Source of the DNA: Trebonia sp.
GTDB taxonomy: Bacteria; Actinomycetota; Actinomycetes; Streptosporangiales; Streptosporangiaceae
Length of the DNA stretch: 22,626 bases
Reading direction: 5' to 3'
Assembly (NCBI GenBank): GCA_030038035.1
Contig: JASHPP010000113.1
Coordinates: forward strand, 1 to 22,626
Shown here: piece after piece, positions 1 through 6,939 of the stretch
Numbering within the stretch: the stretch's first letter is position 1
Layout: each line of letters starts with the position of its first letter
Notes under the pieces: model-generated
Database searches by the model: none
What the model saw: only the letters and a program-made list of their open reading frames with translations
Told to the model about the DNA's origin: nothing
Program-made: the position numbers and the translations under genes

Positions 1-26
1 GGAGCGTCGGGGCAAGGTGCGGCTGG

Positions 27-632
27 CTAGTTACGCCTGATCGCGGCCAGCCAGGCCTGGACCCGCGTCGTGCCGTTCACCGGGTTGGTCTCGAAGGTGT
101 CGGCGGTAATCGACTCAACGGCCCAGCCGTCGCTGAACGCCGCGCGCAGCTCGTCTGCGCGGACGCGGCGCGGACCCCAGGTCCCTGGCTGCCGGTCGCT
201 GAAGCACACGAGGTAGCAGACGCCGGCTGGCCGCAGCACCGCCGCGAGGCCGGCGACGTACCGGGCCCGGTCGTCGTCGCCGAATACGTGGAACACCCCG
301 CTATCGATCACGGTGTCGGCGGTGAGGCCGAGGTGGGAGAGATCGAGTGCGTCCGCGACTTCGAACCGCGCGGTCAGCCCGCGCTCGGCCGCTTTCGCGC
401 GCGCCCGCGCGATCGCGGTCGGCGCAATGTCGATGCCGGTGACATCGGCGCCGTGGCCGGCTGCGAGCAGCGCGTTCTCGCCGGTCCCGCAGCCGGCGTC
501 GACAAGCCGCCCGGTCAGTCGGCCCTCGTCAGCGAGCCGGACGAAAGCCGGCTGCGGTCGGCCGGTGTCCCACGGGGCCGGCGTGCCGGCCGTGTAGCTG
601 GCGTCCCATGGCGGATGCGCTCGCTCAGTCAT
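27..632 (-). CDS. Class I SAM-dependent methyltransferase
   Basis: A 201-residue protein with a Rossmann methyltransferase core. Motif I is VDAGCGTGENALLAA near residues 45-59, an acidic GIDIAP follows near 66-71, and VIDSGVFHVF lies near 109-118. It should transfer a methyl group from S-adenosylmethionine in the cytoplasm. The overall layout, including the N-terminal WDxxY..G..PWDTGRPQP stretch, is that of small thiopurine-methyltransferase-like or generic class I enzymes. The substrate cannot be read from sequence. The ATG at 632 is the first start and leaves a complete fold; the ribosome binding site is weak. It ends the window's left edge and reads in the same direction as the next gene, 62 bases upstream. 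Confidence 0.88.
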   Translation of the reverse strand: MTERAHPPWDASYTAGTPAPWDTGRPQPAFVRLADEGRLTGRLVDAGCGTGENALLAAGHGADVTGIDIAPTAIARARAKAAERGLTARFEVADALDLSHLGLTADTVIDSGVFHVFGDDDRARYVAGLAAVLRPAGVCYLVCFSDRQPGTWGPRRVRADELRAAFSDGWAVESITADTFETNPVNGTTRVQAWLAAIRRN

Positions 633-694
633 CGGTCAGTGCCCCGGTTTCCTAGTAAGTCATGCAGCTGACCTGGTGGTGTGCGCCAATGCGG

Positions 695-1552
695 TCAGGG
701 CCGGGTGGGCTGCAGACGGCCAACAGGTATTACCTCAGGGAGCGCGGCGGCACAGGCCTGGGCGAGCGGCAAGAGCACGTCGGCGACCTCGGCCAGGTCG
801 GCGGCGCTCATCCGGTTCCAGGGCCGGGCAGCGGCCTGATCGGTAGCAGCCTCCACCGCGTTGTGCACAGCGCGGCCGGCTGCGGTCAGCGTCGCATCCT
901 CGCCGATCCAGCCGCGCTCGGTCAGCCGCGCGGCCGCGGCGCCCCACTGCTCATCGGTCCAGCCACGGACGGGCTGCATCAGATCGCGGGAGATGTCTTT
1001 CGCGCACCGCAGCACGACCGCCTCGCACCCGTCGATGTCGGCGGCAGCCAGCGCGGCGAAGTGACCATCGCCGCGGTGCTCGCGCAGCAGCGTCGTGGCC
1101 TGCCACAGCCGGGTCAGCGGGTCGGCGGAGACCGGCAGCTCGGAGTTGGCCGCAGACAGCACGCGTCCGGCGAAGTCCAGGTCCTGCGCTGCGCGCCACA
1201 GCACGCCTGCTGCCTTCGCCGCCTCGGCCTCCCGGCCGGCCAGCAGCCGCCGCAACGAGGCTGTCGCGCCCGCCTCGCGCACCGCGATGGCCTCCGGCGG
1301 CGTGATCAGGTCCCACACGCCGGGGATGGCACGGGCCACGAAGGCCGGCGCGAAGTTGTAGAACGACGCGGTAACCACGGCCGCCCCCACGCCCCCCAGC
1401 GGCGCGGCCCGCCCTGCGAAGTAACCGCGCCAGTAGCCGCGCAGGCCGGCCTCGGTGAACGCGGCCAGCGCTTCGGGCGCGAAGTACGCCACGTCGTGGA
1501 CCGGCTCGAATATCGTCCACATCGCCCGCGCTGTACTCATCGTGTCCGCCAC
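695..1552 (-). CDS. SCO6745/SalK family protein
   Basis: A 285-residue protein matching the actinobacterial SCO6745 family. The N-terminus has the family pattern ARAMWTIFEPVHDVAYFAPEA, then AGLRGYWRGYFAGRAAPLG and an alpha-helical body with a helical C-terminal half (DEQWGAAAARLTERGWI), which resembles a winged-helix-like segment. The biochemical role is not established; some relatives sit in natural-product clusters. The GTG at 1552 is preceded by a GGGAGGGAG stretch about 11 bases away. An in-frame ATG at 1540 begins exactly at the conserved region and is an alternative. No membrane segments or signal peptide are seen. The gene stands alone, flanked upstream by a decayed hydrolase. Confidence 0.8.
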   Translation of the reverse strand: MADTMSTARAMWTIFEPVHDVAYFAPEALAAFTEAGLRGYWRGYFAGRAAPLGGVGAAVVTASFYNFAPAFVARAIPGVWDLITPPEAIAVREAGATASLRRLLAGREAEAAKAAGVLWRAAQDLDFAGRVLSAANSELPVSADPLTRLWQATTLLREHRGDGHFAALAAADIDGCEAVVLRCAKDISRDLMQPVRGWTDEQWGAAAARLTERGWIGEDATLTAAGRAVHNAVEAATDQAAARPWNRMSAADLAEVADVLLPLAQACAAALPEVIPVGRLQPTRP

Positions 1553-1609
1553 GACCGCTCACTCCCTCCCTGCAGCGCCAAGCGTAGGGGAACGCCCGCC
1601 CCGAGCGCG

Positions 1610-1883
1610 ATGGCGCGCGGCCGTCCCGCAGCCGGAGGGCCGTGCCCGGCGTCCGCGATGGCATCGAACGCCCAGCACCGCTCTGGCGCGCCCGCGCGCT
1701 GGGTGACCAGCTGTGCGTGCTGCACAGGCACGCTCAGATCGGCCGGTTCGCGGTCTTGACTGCGATATCTCCGCCGTGCAACAGCACGATCGCCGGCCTG
1801 GCGACCATGTCCCTGCCCTGCGCCGCCAGGCCGCACCCCCCGACATCGAAGTACAGCCGCACGCCGTGCACAGTTACCCGCAT
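1610..1883 (-). pseudogene. Remnant of an alpha/beta-hydrolase (both ends only)
   Basis: Reading leftward from an ATG at 1883, 49 codons spell an alpha/beta-hydrolase N-terminus: MRVTVHGVRLYFDVGG followed by AIVLLHGG, the strand-plus-oxyanion motif. The frame then stops at 1734-1736. From about 1755 leftward another frame gives DLSVPVQHAQLV and then DAIADAGHGP, which resembles the last strand of such enzymes with the catalytic histidine. The whole middle, including the nucleophile elbow GxSxG, is missing. I infer an internal deletion plus a frame change, so no active enzyme is made. The N-terminal match is clear and the C-terminal match is weaker. The remaining bases up to 2066 hold only a hairpin. 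Confidence 0.45.
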
Positions 1884-1985
1884 TCCGGCATTGTCGCTCA
1901 AACGCGCCACGCGCGACCGCGGGTATGACGCGAGGCTAGCCGGAGGCTGCCGTGCCGAACGCGTGCCGTTATGCCGGTATCACGA

Positions 1986-2005
1986 CTGCCGGGCCGCTCC
2001 GGCAG
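1986..2005 (-). terminator. GC hairpin downstream of the TMEM175 gene
   Basis: CTGCCGG and CCGGCAG form a perfect 7-bp stem around a 6-base loop, about 60 bases past the stop of the minus-strand channel gene. There is no T-run, so if it terminates transcription it is the U-less type seen in actinobacteria. The orientation is inferred from the neighbouring gene. Confidence 0.35.
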
Positions 2006-2066
2006 ACCGCGGGCCGGCTCGCTGGTGCCTGCCGGCGTGATGCAGGGAACGGGTCGCTGACATGGG

Positions 2067-2729
2067 CTACGGGAGTTCCGTTGCGACGGGCTGGCGGCCG
2101 GACCAGCGGTCGGCGATGCGGGGCACGACGGCAAGCAGCAGCCAGAAGTACTTGGCGGCGCCGGGATTCACCCAGGCGATGGCGATGGACAAGGCGATGA
2201 CGAAAACGCTCGCCGCGACGCGGTACCGCGCCGCCCGCGCTTGCTGCGCGCTCTCATGGGTTACCAGGTCCCTGCGGCGCCCGTAGATCACGGTCAGCTG
2301 GGTCGCCGCGGTGGCGAGCAGGAGGTTGGCCGCGAAGATGTCGATCGCCAGCGGGTTGGCGCCGAACCTGCCGAGCAGGTCGCTGGTGAAAGGCATGATG
2401 GTGATGGTGAACAGGAAGGCGAAGTTCCACCAGGCCAGGCCCTCCTGCTGGCCGGTGATCCGGCGGAAGACCCGGTGGTGAACAAGCCAGAACTGGGCGA
2501 TGACGTAGAACGAGATCACGTAGCTGACCAGCTGGTCAGCACCCTTGCCGAGCTGGGCCGCGAGCTGGGAGGCCGAGTCGGGATCGGTGAGCGCTGCCAG
2601 GGACGGCACATTCAGCTGCAGGACCAGCAAAGTGATAGCGATCGCCACCACGCCGTCAGACAGGGCGAGCAGGCGGTCCACGCCAGGCAGGTCACCCCGC
2701 TGGCCGGTGGAGACGGGATCGGCGGACAT
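2067..2729 (-). CDS. TMEM175-family (DUF1211) membrane protein, putative potassium channel
   Basis: About 220 residues with six hydrophobic segments. The first segment carries the family signature RLLALSDGVVAIAITLLVL; the usual phenylalanine of the FSD motif is a leucine here (ALSD). Later segments include SYVISFYVIAQFWLVHH and WWNFAFLFTITIMPFTSDLL. Bacterial TMEM175 proteins are potassium channels without the canonical GYG filter, acting in the cytoplasmic membrane. The length fits a bacterial single-repeat member. The start could be the ATG at 2729 or the GTG at 2735; the only ribosome-binding-site-like bases are an AAGG a few bases further upstream. The gene is monocistronic, with hairpins on both sides. 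Confidence 0.82.
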   Translation of the reverse strand: MSADPVSTGQRGDLPGVDRLLALSDGVVAIAITLLVLQLNVPSLAALTDPDSASQLAAQLGKGADQLVSYVISFYVIAQFWLVHHRVFRRITGQQEGLAWWNFAFLFTITIMPFTSDLLGRFGANPLAIDIFAANLLLATAATQLTVIYGRRRDLVTHESAQQARAARYRVAASVFVIALSIAIAWVNPGAAKYFWLLLAVVPRIADRWSGRQPVATELP

Positions 2730-2790
2730 GGGCACCTAGCCTTGCACATCAACGGCAGGCAAATCCGGGCGCCGGGCCAGACACAGATCA

Positions 2791-2830
2791 CGGATCAGCC
2801 TGGCCGCTGGGAGATGGCCAGGCTGATCTG
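2791..2830 (-). terminator. Long perfect hairpin between SRPBCC and channel genes
   Basis: GATCAGCCTGGCC (2793-2805) and GGCCAGGCTGATC (2816-2828) are exact reverse complements with a 10-base loop. A G-U and a C-G pair extend the stem to 15 bp. It lies about 125 bases past the stop of the minus-strand SRPBCC gene, the most likely place for its terminator. No T-run follows on either strand, so it could equally be an RNA stability element. Confidence 0.5.
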
Positions 2831-2952
2831 CGCGCTGGCGTTACCGCCCCGCTCCGGCGATGAACCGGCGATGACCTGTGCAGACGTCGAGCAGCGCGGG
2901 TCGCGCCCAGCGCTCCCGCCGTCACGAGTCAGGGGCGCCTCACCTCCCCCGG

Positions 2953-3501
2953 CTAGACGATGCTGGCCGCCAGGTCCTGATAGTGAGGGACAAGTTCGGC
3001 CCAGCGCGCCCCGGTGTCGCCGCGCTCGCGCCCAGCCAGGTAGGCGGCGAGATTCTCGGCGTGGATCTGCCAGCCGGCCCCGTAATAGGCGACCGCATCC
3101 AGTGGCATGCCCCGTACCTCGATGACCAGGACGGTCTGGTCGCCGTCGGCAGCAAGCGCGGCCTCGAGCACCTCGTCGTACGGCGGCACGCCCTTGCCGC
3201 GCCGGTAGGACTCGTCCGTCTCCCTGGTCGTCACCCGCAGCCGCCGAGGTGGCTCGCACTGTTCCACCCGCCCGGCATGGTCTGAGTCAGCGTCGTCGAC
3301 GTACAGGCGGAACTGTCCGCCGGGCCGGAGGTCGCCTTCAACCCGCCCGTACCAGCGCGCCAGGCGGGCGGGATCGGTGATTGCCGACCACAGATCGTCG
3401 GGCTCAGTGTCGTAGCGGTCTTCGATCCGTACGACTCCATTGCCGTCGGCCGATCGCAGGCTGCCCAGGATGCGCGCAGCCGGGTTCGTGCTACCAGTCA
3501 C
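2953..3501 (-). CDS. SRPBCC / AHSA1-type START-like domain protein
   Basis: A 182-residue protein with the AHSA1-type helix-grip fold. The first strand is VVRIEDRYDTEPDDLWSAIT, followed by the family hallmark DPARLARWYGRVEGDLRPGG, then FRLYVDD and a C-terminal helix (GAGWQIHAENLAAYLAG). Proteins of this type bind hydrophobic ligands and are commonly paired with an ArsR regulator, as here. The GTG start at 3501 is fixed by an AAGGAG six bases upstream, and the gene overlaps the 3' end of the ArsR frame by 11 bases, so the two are cotranscribed and probably translationally coupled. The ligand is unknown. The partner regulator appears truncated, so expression control may be altered. Confidence 0.87.
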   Translation of the reverse strand: MTGSTNPAARILGSLRSADGNGVVRIEDRYDTEPDDLWSAITDPARLARWYGRVEGDLRPGGQFRLYVDDADSDHAGRVEQCEPPRRLRVTTRETDESYRRGKGVPPYDEVLEAALAADGDQTVLVIEVRGMPLDAVAYYGAGWQIHAENLAAYLAGRERGDTGARWAELVPHYQDLAASIV

Positions 3502-3718
3502 GTGGTGCTCCTTTGTTCGCGTTTACCCGGGCGATCTCGGTGTGCAGGGCGTCCAGCCGCTGCTCCCACAGGGCCAGGTACCGGGCGAGGTACTCATCGA
3601 TCTCGGCGAGCGGCGGGGGACAGAGGCTGTAGACCCGCCGCTGTGCATCCTGGCGGACCACGACCAGCCCGGCTTCCCGCAGCACCCGCAGGTGCCGCGA
3701 TACCCCGCCGGGGCGCAT
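3491..3718 (-). pseudogene. ArsR-family regulator lacking its N-terminal helices
   Basis: Seventy-five residues remain. MRPGGVSRHLRVLREAGLVVVRQDAQ holds the recognition helix and the start of the wing, followed by RRVYSLCPPPLAEIDEYL and a C-terminal helix. Family members that precede SRPBCC genes are usually about 100-115 residues and begin with helices 1-3 (RRxILxLL...ELA). Here a TAA lies five codons before the ATG, and none of the three upstream frames contains the missing helices. The residues PRWD directly before the ATG look like the tail of helix 3, which supports truncation by deletion. No ribosome binding site precedes the ATG. A shortened, still expressed protein is possible but should dimerise and bind DNA poorly. 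Confidence 0.55.
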
Positions 3719-3728
3719 ATCCCAACGT

Positions 3729-3753
3729 GGTTATGTAACCGCTAAGGTACATA
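3729..3753. promoter_or_regulatory. Palindromic operator-like site upstream of arsR/SRPBCC
   Basis: GGTTA-TG-TAACC (3729-3740) is a perfect 5+2+5 palindrome. A second arm, GGTACATA (3746-3753), mirrors TATGTAACC apart from one extra base. The minus-strand reading contains TACATA, a possible -10 box just upstream of the ArsR ATG. The AT-rich dyad in GC-rich surroundings fits a repressor operator, but the binding protein is unknown. The surrounding gap 3719-3836 contains nothing else recognisable. Confidence 0.5.
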
Positions 3754-3836
3754 CGTCTGCATGCGTGCGCGCGTGACCTGGCAAACCCGATCAGGTGCCG
3801 TGCCCTGGGCGGCGGTGCGGCGGTGCGGGCGTCGTC

Positions 3837-4259
3837 CTATCTGTGTCGGGGTTCTTGCTGCTCGGGCGTTGCGATCACCAGGGGGATGAAAACCTCGTCG
3901 AGGATTTCGGCGAGGAAGGCGTCGGGCGGATCGCCGTGCAGGAGCATCATTTCGTGGCGGAGCAGGTCTGCCGGCAGCCGGGCGATCAGCGGTGTGATCT
4001 TCTCGGGGCGTACCTCCCCGCGATCGGCCGCGCGGGCGAGGATGGCCGTGATGGCGCGGGGAGCGATCTGGAAGACATCTGCGGGGATGTCTGATGCCTC
4101 GGTCACGAGGCCGTTGGCGACCTCCGGCCCGAGCTGGCGGAAGTTGTCCCGCAGGTGGTGGAGCACGCTCAGGACGTCCGCCGGCCCGGCGTCCCAGTCC
4201 TTGCTGAACTCGGCGTACCAGTCGGCGATGGCGTCGTAGCGGGCCGGCGGGCACCCCAC
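3837..4259 (-). pseudogene. Chimeric ORF: methyltransferase N-terminus joined to TetR C-terminal domain
   Basis: From a GTG at 4259 the frame reads PPARYDAIADWYAEFSKDW, the typical opening of actinobacterial SAM methyltransferases. It then passes without a methyltransferase core into ADVLSVLHHLRDNFRQLG...AITAILARAADRGEVRPE...LPADLLRHEMMLLHG...EILDEVFIPLV, which is the C-terminal ligand/dimer domain of TetR regulators (TetR_C_11-like). The TetR DNA-binding helices are absent. I infer a deletion that fused two genes in frame. TACGAT lies seven bases before the GTG, so the old methyltransferase promoter could still drive a leaderless transcript. The frame is open upstream to an ATG at 4373, but that part is only tandem-repeat coding. 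Function is unlikely. Confidence 0.55.
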
Positions 4260-4310
4260 ACCGGTGATCGTATCCGCCGCCGCAGCATCAGCGCATCCGG
4301 CGCGGCCGGC

Positions 4311-4365
4311 GGCCGGCTTCCCGCCCGCCTCGCGGCCGGGCCTCCCGCCCGGCTCGCGGCCGGCC
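4311..4365. repeat. Short GC-rich tandem repeat, about 23-24 bp, 2.3 copies
   Basis: The copies are GGCCGGCTTCCCGCCCGCCT plus CGC (4311-4333), a near-identical 24-base copy (4334-4357) and a partial GGCCGGCC (4358-4365). It lies immediately upstream of the chimeric ORF and creates its spurious glycine/arginine-rich extension. Confidence 0.6.
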
Positions 4366-4403
4366 ATGCACACCCGCGATCGGTGTCCGCGGCCGCGGGA
4401 GGA

Positions 4404-4787
4404 TCAGCTGCCGCTGCCGTAGGGCCGGGTAATGATCTCCATCATGTGGCCGTCGGGGTCTTCGAAATACAGGCCGCGGCCGCCGTCCCTGTGGTTGATC
4501 ATCCCCGGCCGGCTCTGGCCGGGATCTGCCCAGTACGGCAGGTCCAGGTCCCGGATGCGGCCAAAGGCCGCGTCGAATTCCTGATCGCCGACCAGGAAGG
4601 CATAGTGCTGGGGCGTGATCGCCCCGGCGGTCTCAGCGAAGTCCAGCGAGACGCCATTATCGGCTTCGACGACGAGAAAACGCGCGAACCGGGTCGCCGC
4701 CGGCAGGCCAAGGATCCCGGTCAGGAACGCCGCTGACCGCTGCTGGTCACGGCAGGAGACGATGGTGTGGTTCAGTTGCACGCTCAC
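4404..4787 (-). CDS. VOC family (glyoxalase/bleomycin-resistance fold) protein
   Basis: A 127-residue two-module VOC protein. The first module starts QLNHTIVSCRDQQRSAAFLTGILGL; the second ends in GLYFEDPDGHMMEIITRPYG. The candidate metal ligands His7, His61 and Glu117 are all present, so a metal-dependent enzyme such as a lyase, isomerase or dioxygenase is possible. The length equals a typical single-domain member, which would dimerise. The GTG at 4787 has only a weak GGG-type ribosome binding site; an in-frame GTG at 4781 is an alternative. The substrate is unknown. The gene stands alone between the chimeric pseudogene and a gene-free stretch. Confidence 0.87.
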   Translation of the reverse strand: MSVQLNHTIVSCRDQQRSAAFLTGILGLPAATRFARFLVVEADNGVSLDFAETAGAITPQHYAFLVGDQEFDAAFGRIRDLDLPYWADPGQSRPGMINHRDGGRGLYFEDPDGHMMEIITRPYGSGS

Positions 4788-4950
4788 CCCGGTGATTGTG
4801 CCCAGCGTTCTGGCCGGCGAACGACCCTACGGCCGGATACCGCGAATTCCTCGCGCCGGGCTTCCCGCTCGCTGATCCGCCTGCCCTCCCCTTGGCCCCC
4901 TCGGGAATGTCACAGACAACGACCCGCACTGCGAACCGCGCAGCGGCAAC

Positions 4951-5185
4951 GTGCGGGCGCCACTGCTGACGCCGGCGAAACCGGTGAGAGTTCGCGTCGC
5001 GGCAGGGAGGAAGCCCGGAGCGTTCGGAGGAAGGGAATTGAATGGAGGCCTTGCCAGTGCGGAGCCGCGGCGAGTCAGCGACCCCAGCCGGGTGCCTCCC
5101 CCCGTAGCCGCCGATGGAGCAGCGGTCCGGACCGCCGTCGATGCTGTCGTCGGCACGAACACGGGCGTAGCCGCATGTATGTGCG
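4951..5185 (+). ncRNA. Candidate structured RNA, possibly a group II intron 5' remnant
   Basis: The gap 4788-5215 has no convincing gene. From 4951 it starts GTGCG, the 5' consensus of bacterial group II introns, and can form several helices. These are CGCCGG/CCGGTG around a CGAAA loop (4970-4986), GGCAGG with CCTTGCC (5001-5055), GGAGGC with GCCTCC (5044-5049/5094-5099), and the 14-bp palindrome GCGGTCCGGACCGC (5122-5135). Purine-rich single strands such as GGAGGAAGCCCGGAGCG lie between. No reverse transcriptase or domain V was seen, so if it is an intron it is a dead 5' piece. The assignment rests on resemblance only; another structured RNA or chance pairing in GC-rich DNA remains possible. 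In 4788-4950 I see nothing firm. Confidence 0.3.
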
Positions 5186-5215
5186 TTGCCCGCTTGGGAT
5201 CAACCTCCGGTCCTG

Positions 5216-5641
5216 TCAGCCGGCTTTTGACTGGCTGATCTCTACCAGGTGGCCGTCTGGGTCTCGCAGGAAGCAGCGGATCTCGGAGCCCCAGTCGTGC
5301 GGCGGGGTGAGGAACGCGGCGCCTCTGGACCGCAGCGCCTCGTAGGCTGCCCGGCAGTCAGCCACGCGCAGCGTCATCGCGTGACTGACCAGGTCGGCGT
5401 CGGCGGGCGGCCGGAAGACCACGGTGGGCTTGTCGGCGGTCGGGCCGCCCCCGCTGACCAGCAACAGCCAGGTGCCGGCGAATCGCAGCACCACGCTGGT
5501 CCCGCCGTACTCGCGGTACAGCTCGGCACCCAGCACGCCGACCCAGAAATCCCGCGACCGCACCGGGTCGGTGACGACCAGGATGTGCGTGACCGCCACG
5601 TCAGGCCCGAGCGGGCCCGGCTGCGGCTGCTGGTCCACCAT
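5216..5641 (-). CDS. VOC family protein (glyoxalase-like)
   Basis: A 141-residue VOC-fold protein. The first module is VTHILVVTDPVRSRDFWVGVLGAELYREYG; the second begins SHAMTLRVADCRAAYEALRSRGA and ends CFLRDPDGHLVEISQS. The candidate metal ligands His19, His87 and Glu134 are conserved. The ATG at 5641 is chosen because GGGAGGATC directly precedes it; the frame stays open further upstream but that part has no family similarity. It lies 32 bases downstream of the aldo/keto reductase on the same strand, so the two may share a transcript. It is not a close duplicate of the VOC protein at 4404-4787. The substrate is unknown. Confidence 0.88.
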   Translation of the reverse strand: MVDQQPQPGPLGPDVAVTHILVVTDPVRSRDFWVGVLGAELYREYGGTSVVLRFAGTWLLLVSGGGPTADKPTVVFRPPADADLVSHAMTLRVADCRAAYEALRSRGAAFLTPPHDWGSEIRCFLRDPDGHLVEISQSKAG

Positions 5642-5673
5642 GATCCTCCCGTGTGCGACAGGATGTCGCTGGG

Positions 5674-6480
5674 TTAGCCGGCCGTGGCCAGGCGCAGCAC
5701 GTAGGCCCGTTCGTCCGCTCCGAACCACGGCGGCGATCCTCCGGCGGCGTTCTCCGCGAGCCGGCCGGGCTGGGCGGTGGCGGTCAGCGAGACGTGGACC
5801 CGCGGGTCGCTCAGGCCCCACTTGAGCAGGGCCTGGGCCCAGGTGGTGATGCCGAAGGGACGCAGCGGCGCGAGCTGGGCCGGGCTGGGCGGCCGGCGCA
5901 TGAGCTGGCCCTCGCCGAGCGGGCGCATCAGCAGGACGCCGAGGCCGAGGTCGTCAGCCAGCGGCAAGATGGTGCGCTCGACCTCCCGGTGGTCCGGGTT
6001 GTATGGCACCTGGACGGTGTCGATGCGGCCAGTGCGCATGACCTCGGCGAGCTCGCCGAAAGCCGCTGGCGAGTAGTGGGTGGCCCCGATCAGGCCGACC
6101 AGCCCGCGGTCCCGGGCGGCCTCGAGCATGGGCAGGTGCGCCTGCCAGGCCACCAGGTTGTGGATCTGCATCAAGTCGACCAGGCCGCCATACCAGTCCA
6201 CCGCGTGGGACAGTTGCGCCGCGCCCTCCTGCGCCGACGGGGTCCAGACCTTGTCCGCGATGAACACCTGCCCGCGGTGGCCGTCCAGCGCGCCGGAAAG
6301 CAGGCGCTCGGCGGTGCCGTACATGGGTGAGGTGTCGATGACCCGGATGCCAGCCGCGATGGCGGCCTCGATGAGCTCGCCCTGCCGGCCGGCCGCGGCG
6401 GCTGCCTCCAGCCGCCGCCAGGTGCCAAGCCCGACCACCGGCACGCTGACCCGGCCGCGGCCCAGGCTCCGGTTCTCCAC
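5674..6480 (-). CDS. Aldo/keto reductase
   Basis: A 268-residue AKR with the TIM-barrel pattern NRSLGRGRVSVPVVGLGTW at the start. The catalytic tetrad is complete: Asp49 and Tyr54 in DTSPMYG, Lys77 in IADKVW, and His107 in MQIHN. It should reduce carbonyls with NADPH in the cytoplasm. GATHYSPAAFGEL (strand 6 region) and the C-terminal ITTWAQALLKWGLSDPRV are also family-typical. The GTG at 6480 is chosen because it starts at the conserved first strand and follows GGTGGCGGGA; the open frame upstream codes for proline/arginine-rich non-family sequence. The physiological substrate is unknown. It is the first gene of a likely two-gene unit with the VOC protein downstream. Confidence 0.88.
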   Translation of the reverse strand: MENRSLGRGRVSVPVVGLGTWRRLEAAAAAGRQGELIEAAIAAGIRVIDTSPMYGTAERLLSGALDGHRGQVFIADKVWTPSAQEGAAQLSHAVDWYGGLVDLMQIHNLVAWQAHLPMLEAARDRGLVGLIGATHYSPAAFGELAEVMRTGRIDTVQVPYNPDHREVERTILPLADDLGLGVLLMRPLGEGQLMRRPPSPAQLAPLRPFGITTWAQALLKWGLSDPRVHVSLTATAQPGRLAENAAGGSPPWFGADERAYVLRLATAG

Positions 6481-6755
6481 TCCCGCCACCCCCGCTCGGT
6501 TCGGCCCCGGTCGAAATGATGCCCACTTACGATGCGGGACCAACCACGCCCGTGCGCTTTGCGCCGGACCCGTGCGTCGGTCGCCCGCGCCCTGGCCAGG
6601 GATGACCCTGACGCGCCGGCGCCGCATATCAGGGTGCGAACAGGGCTGATCCGGATCGACGGCGGCGAGCACCGGCGGCAGCCTTGAAGCAGGCACACCA
6701 GCCGGCGCAGACCCAGCGCTGGCCGGCACCCCGACGTGAACGGAGACCGATCACA

Positions 6756-6908
6756 ATGCCCGGGACCATCATCGTCCTTGCCCTTATCGCCATCATCGCC
6801 CTGGCCGTGCTCGGCTTCGCCGTGCACTTCCTGCTTTCCCCGTGGCTGCTGGTGGTCGCACTTGCCATCCTGGCCTGGATCAAGTTCCGGCCGCGCCGCA
6901 CCCGCTAA
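6756..6908 (+). CDS. Small two-helix hydrophobic membrane protein
   Basis: A 50-residue protein made of two membrane helices (about 3-23 and 27-43) joined by HFLLSP, ending in the basic tail KFRPRRTR, which should lie in the cytoplasm. It resembles the short 'hydrophobic protein' genes common in streptomycetes and relatives, whose role is unknown. The ATG at 6756 follows a GGAGA about ten bases upstream. The frame is open further upstream, but that part is not hydrophobic and has no family look. It is transcribed away from the aldo/keto reductase and towards the TetR gene, whose stop is 31 bases away. Confidence 0.7.
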   Translation: MPGTIIVLALIAIIALAVLGFAVHFLLSPWLLVVALAILAWIKFRPRRTR

Positions 6909-6939
6909 TAGCCCCGGTGCCCGCCCACCCGCTGACCGG

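Noticed and set aside
4951..5060. Cobalamin riboswitch resemblance (GCCACTG, CCGGTGAGAG and GGAAGCC elements)
   Set aside because: The elements occur in the wrong order and no cobalamin-related gene follows.
4827..5162. Minus-strand 111-residue frame in the gene-free gap
   Set aside because: No ribosome binding site, no recognisable domain, and it crosses the predicted RNA helices; compositionally biased.
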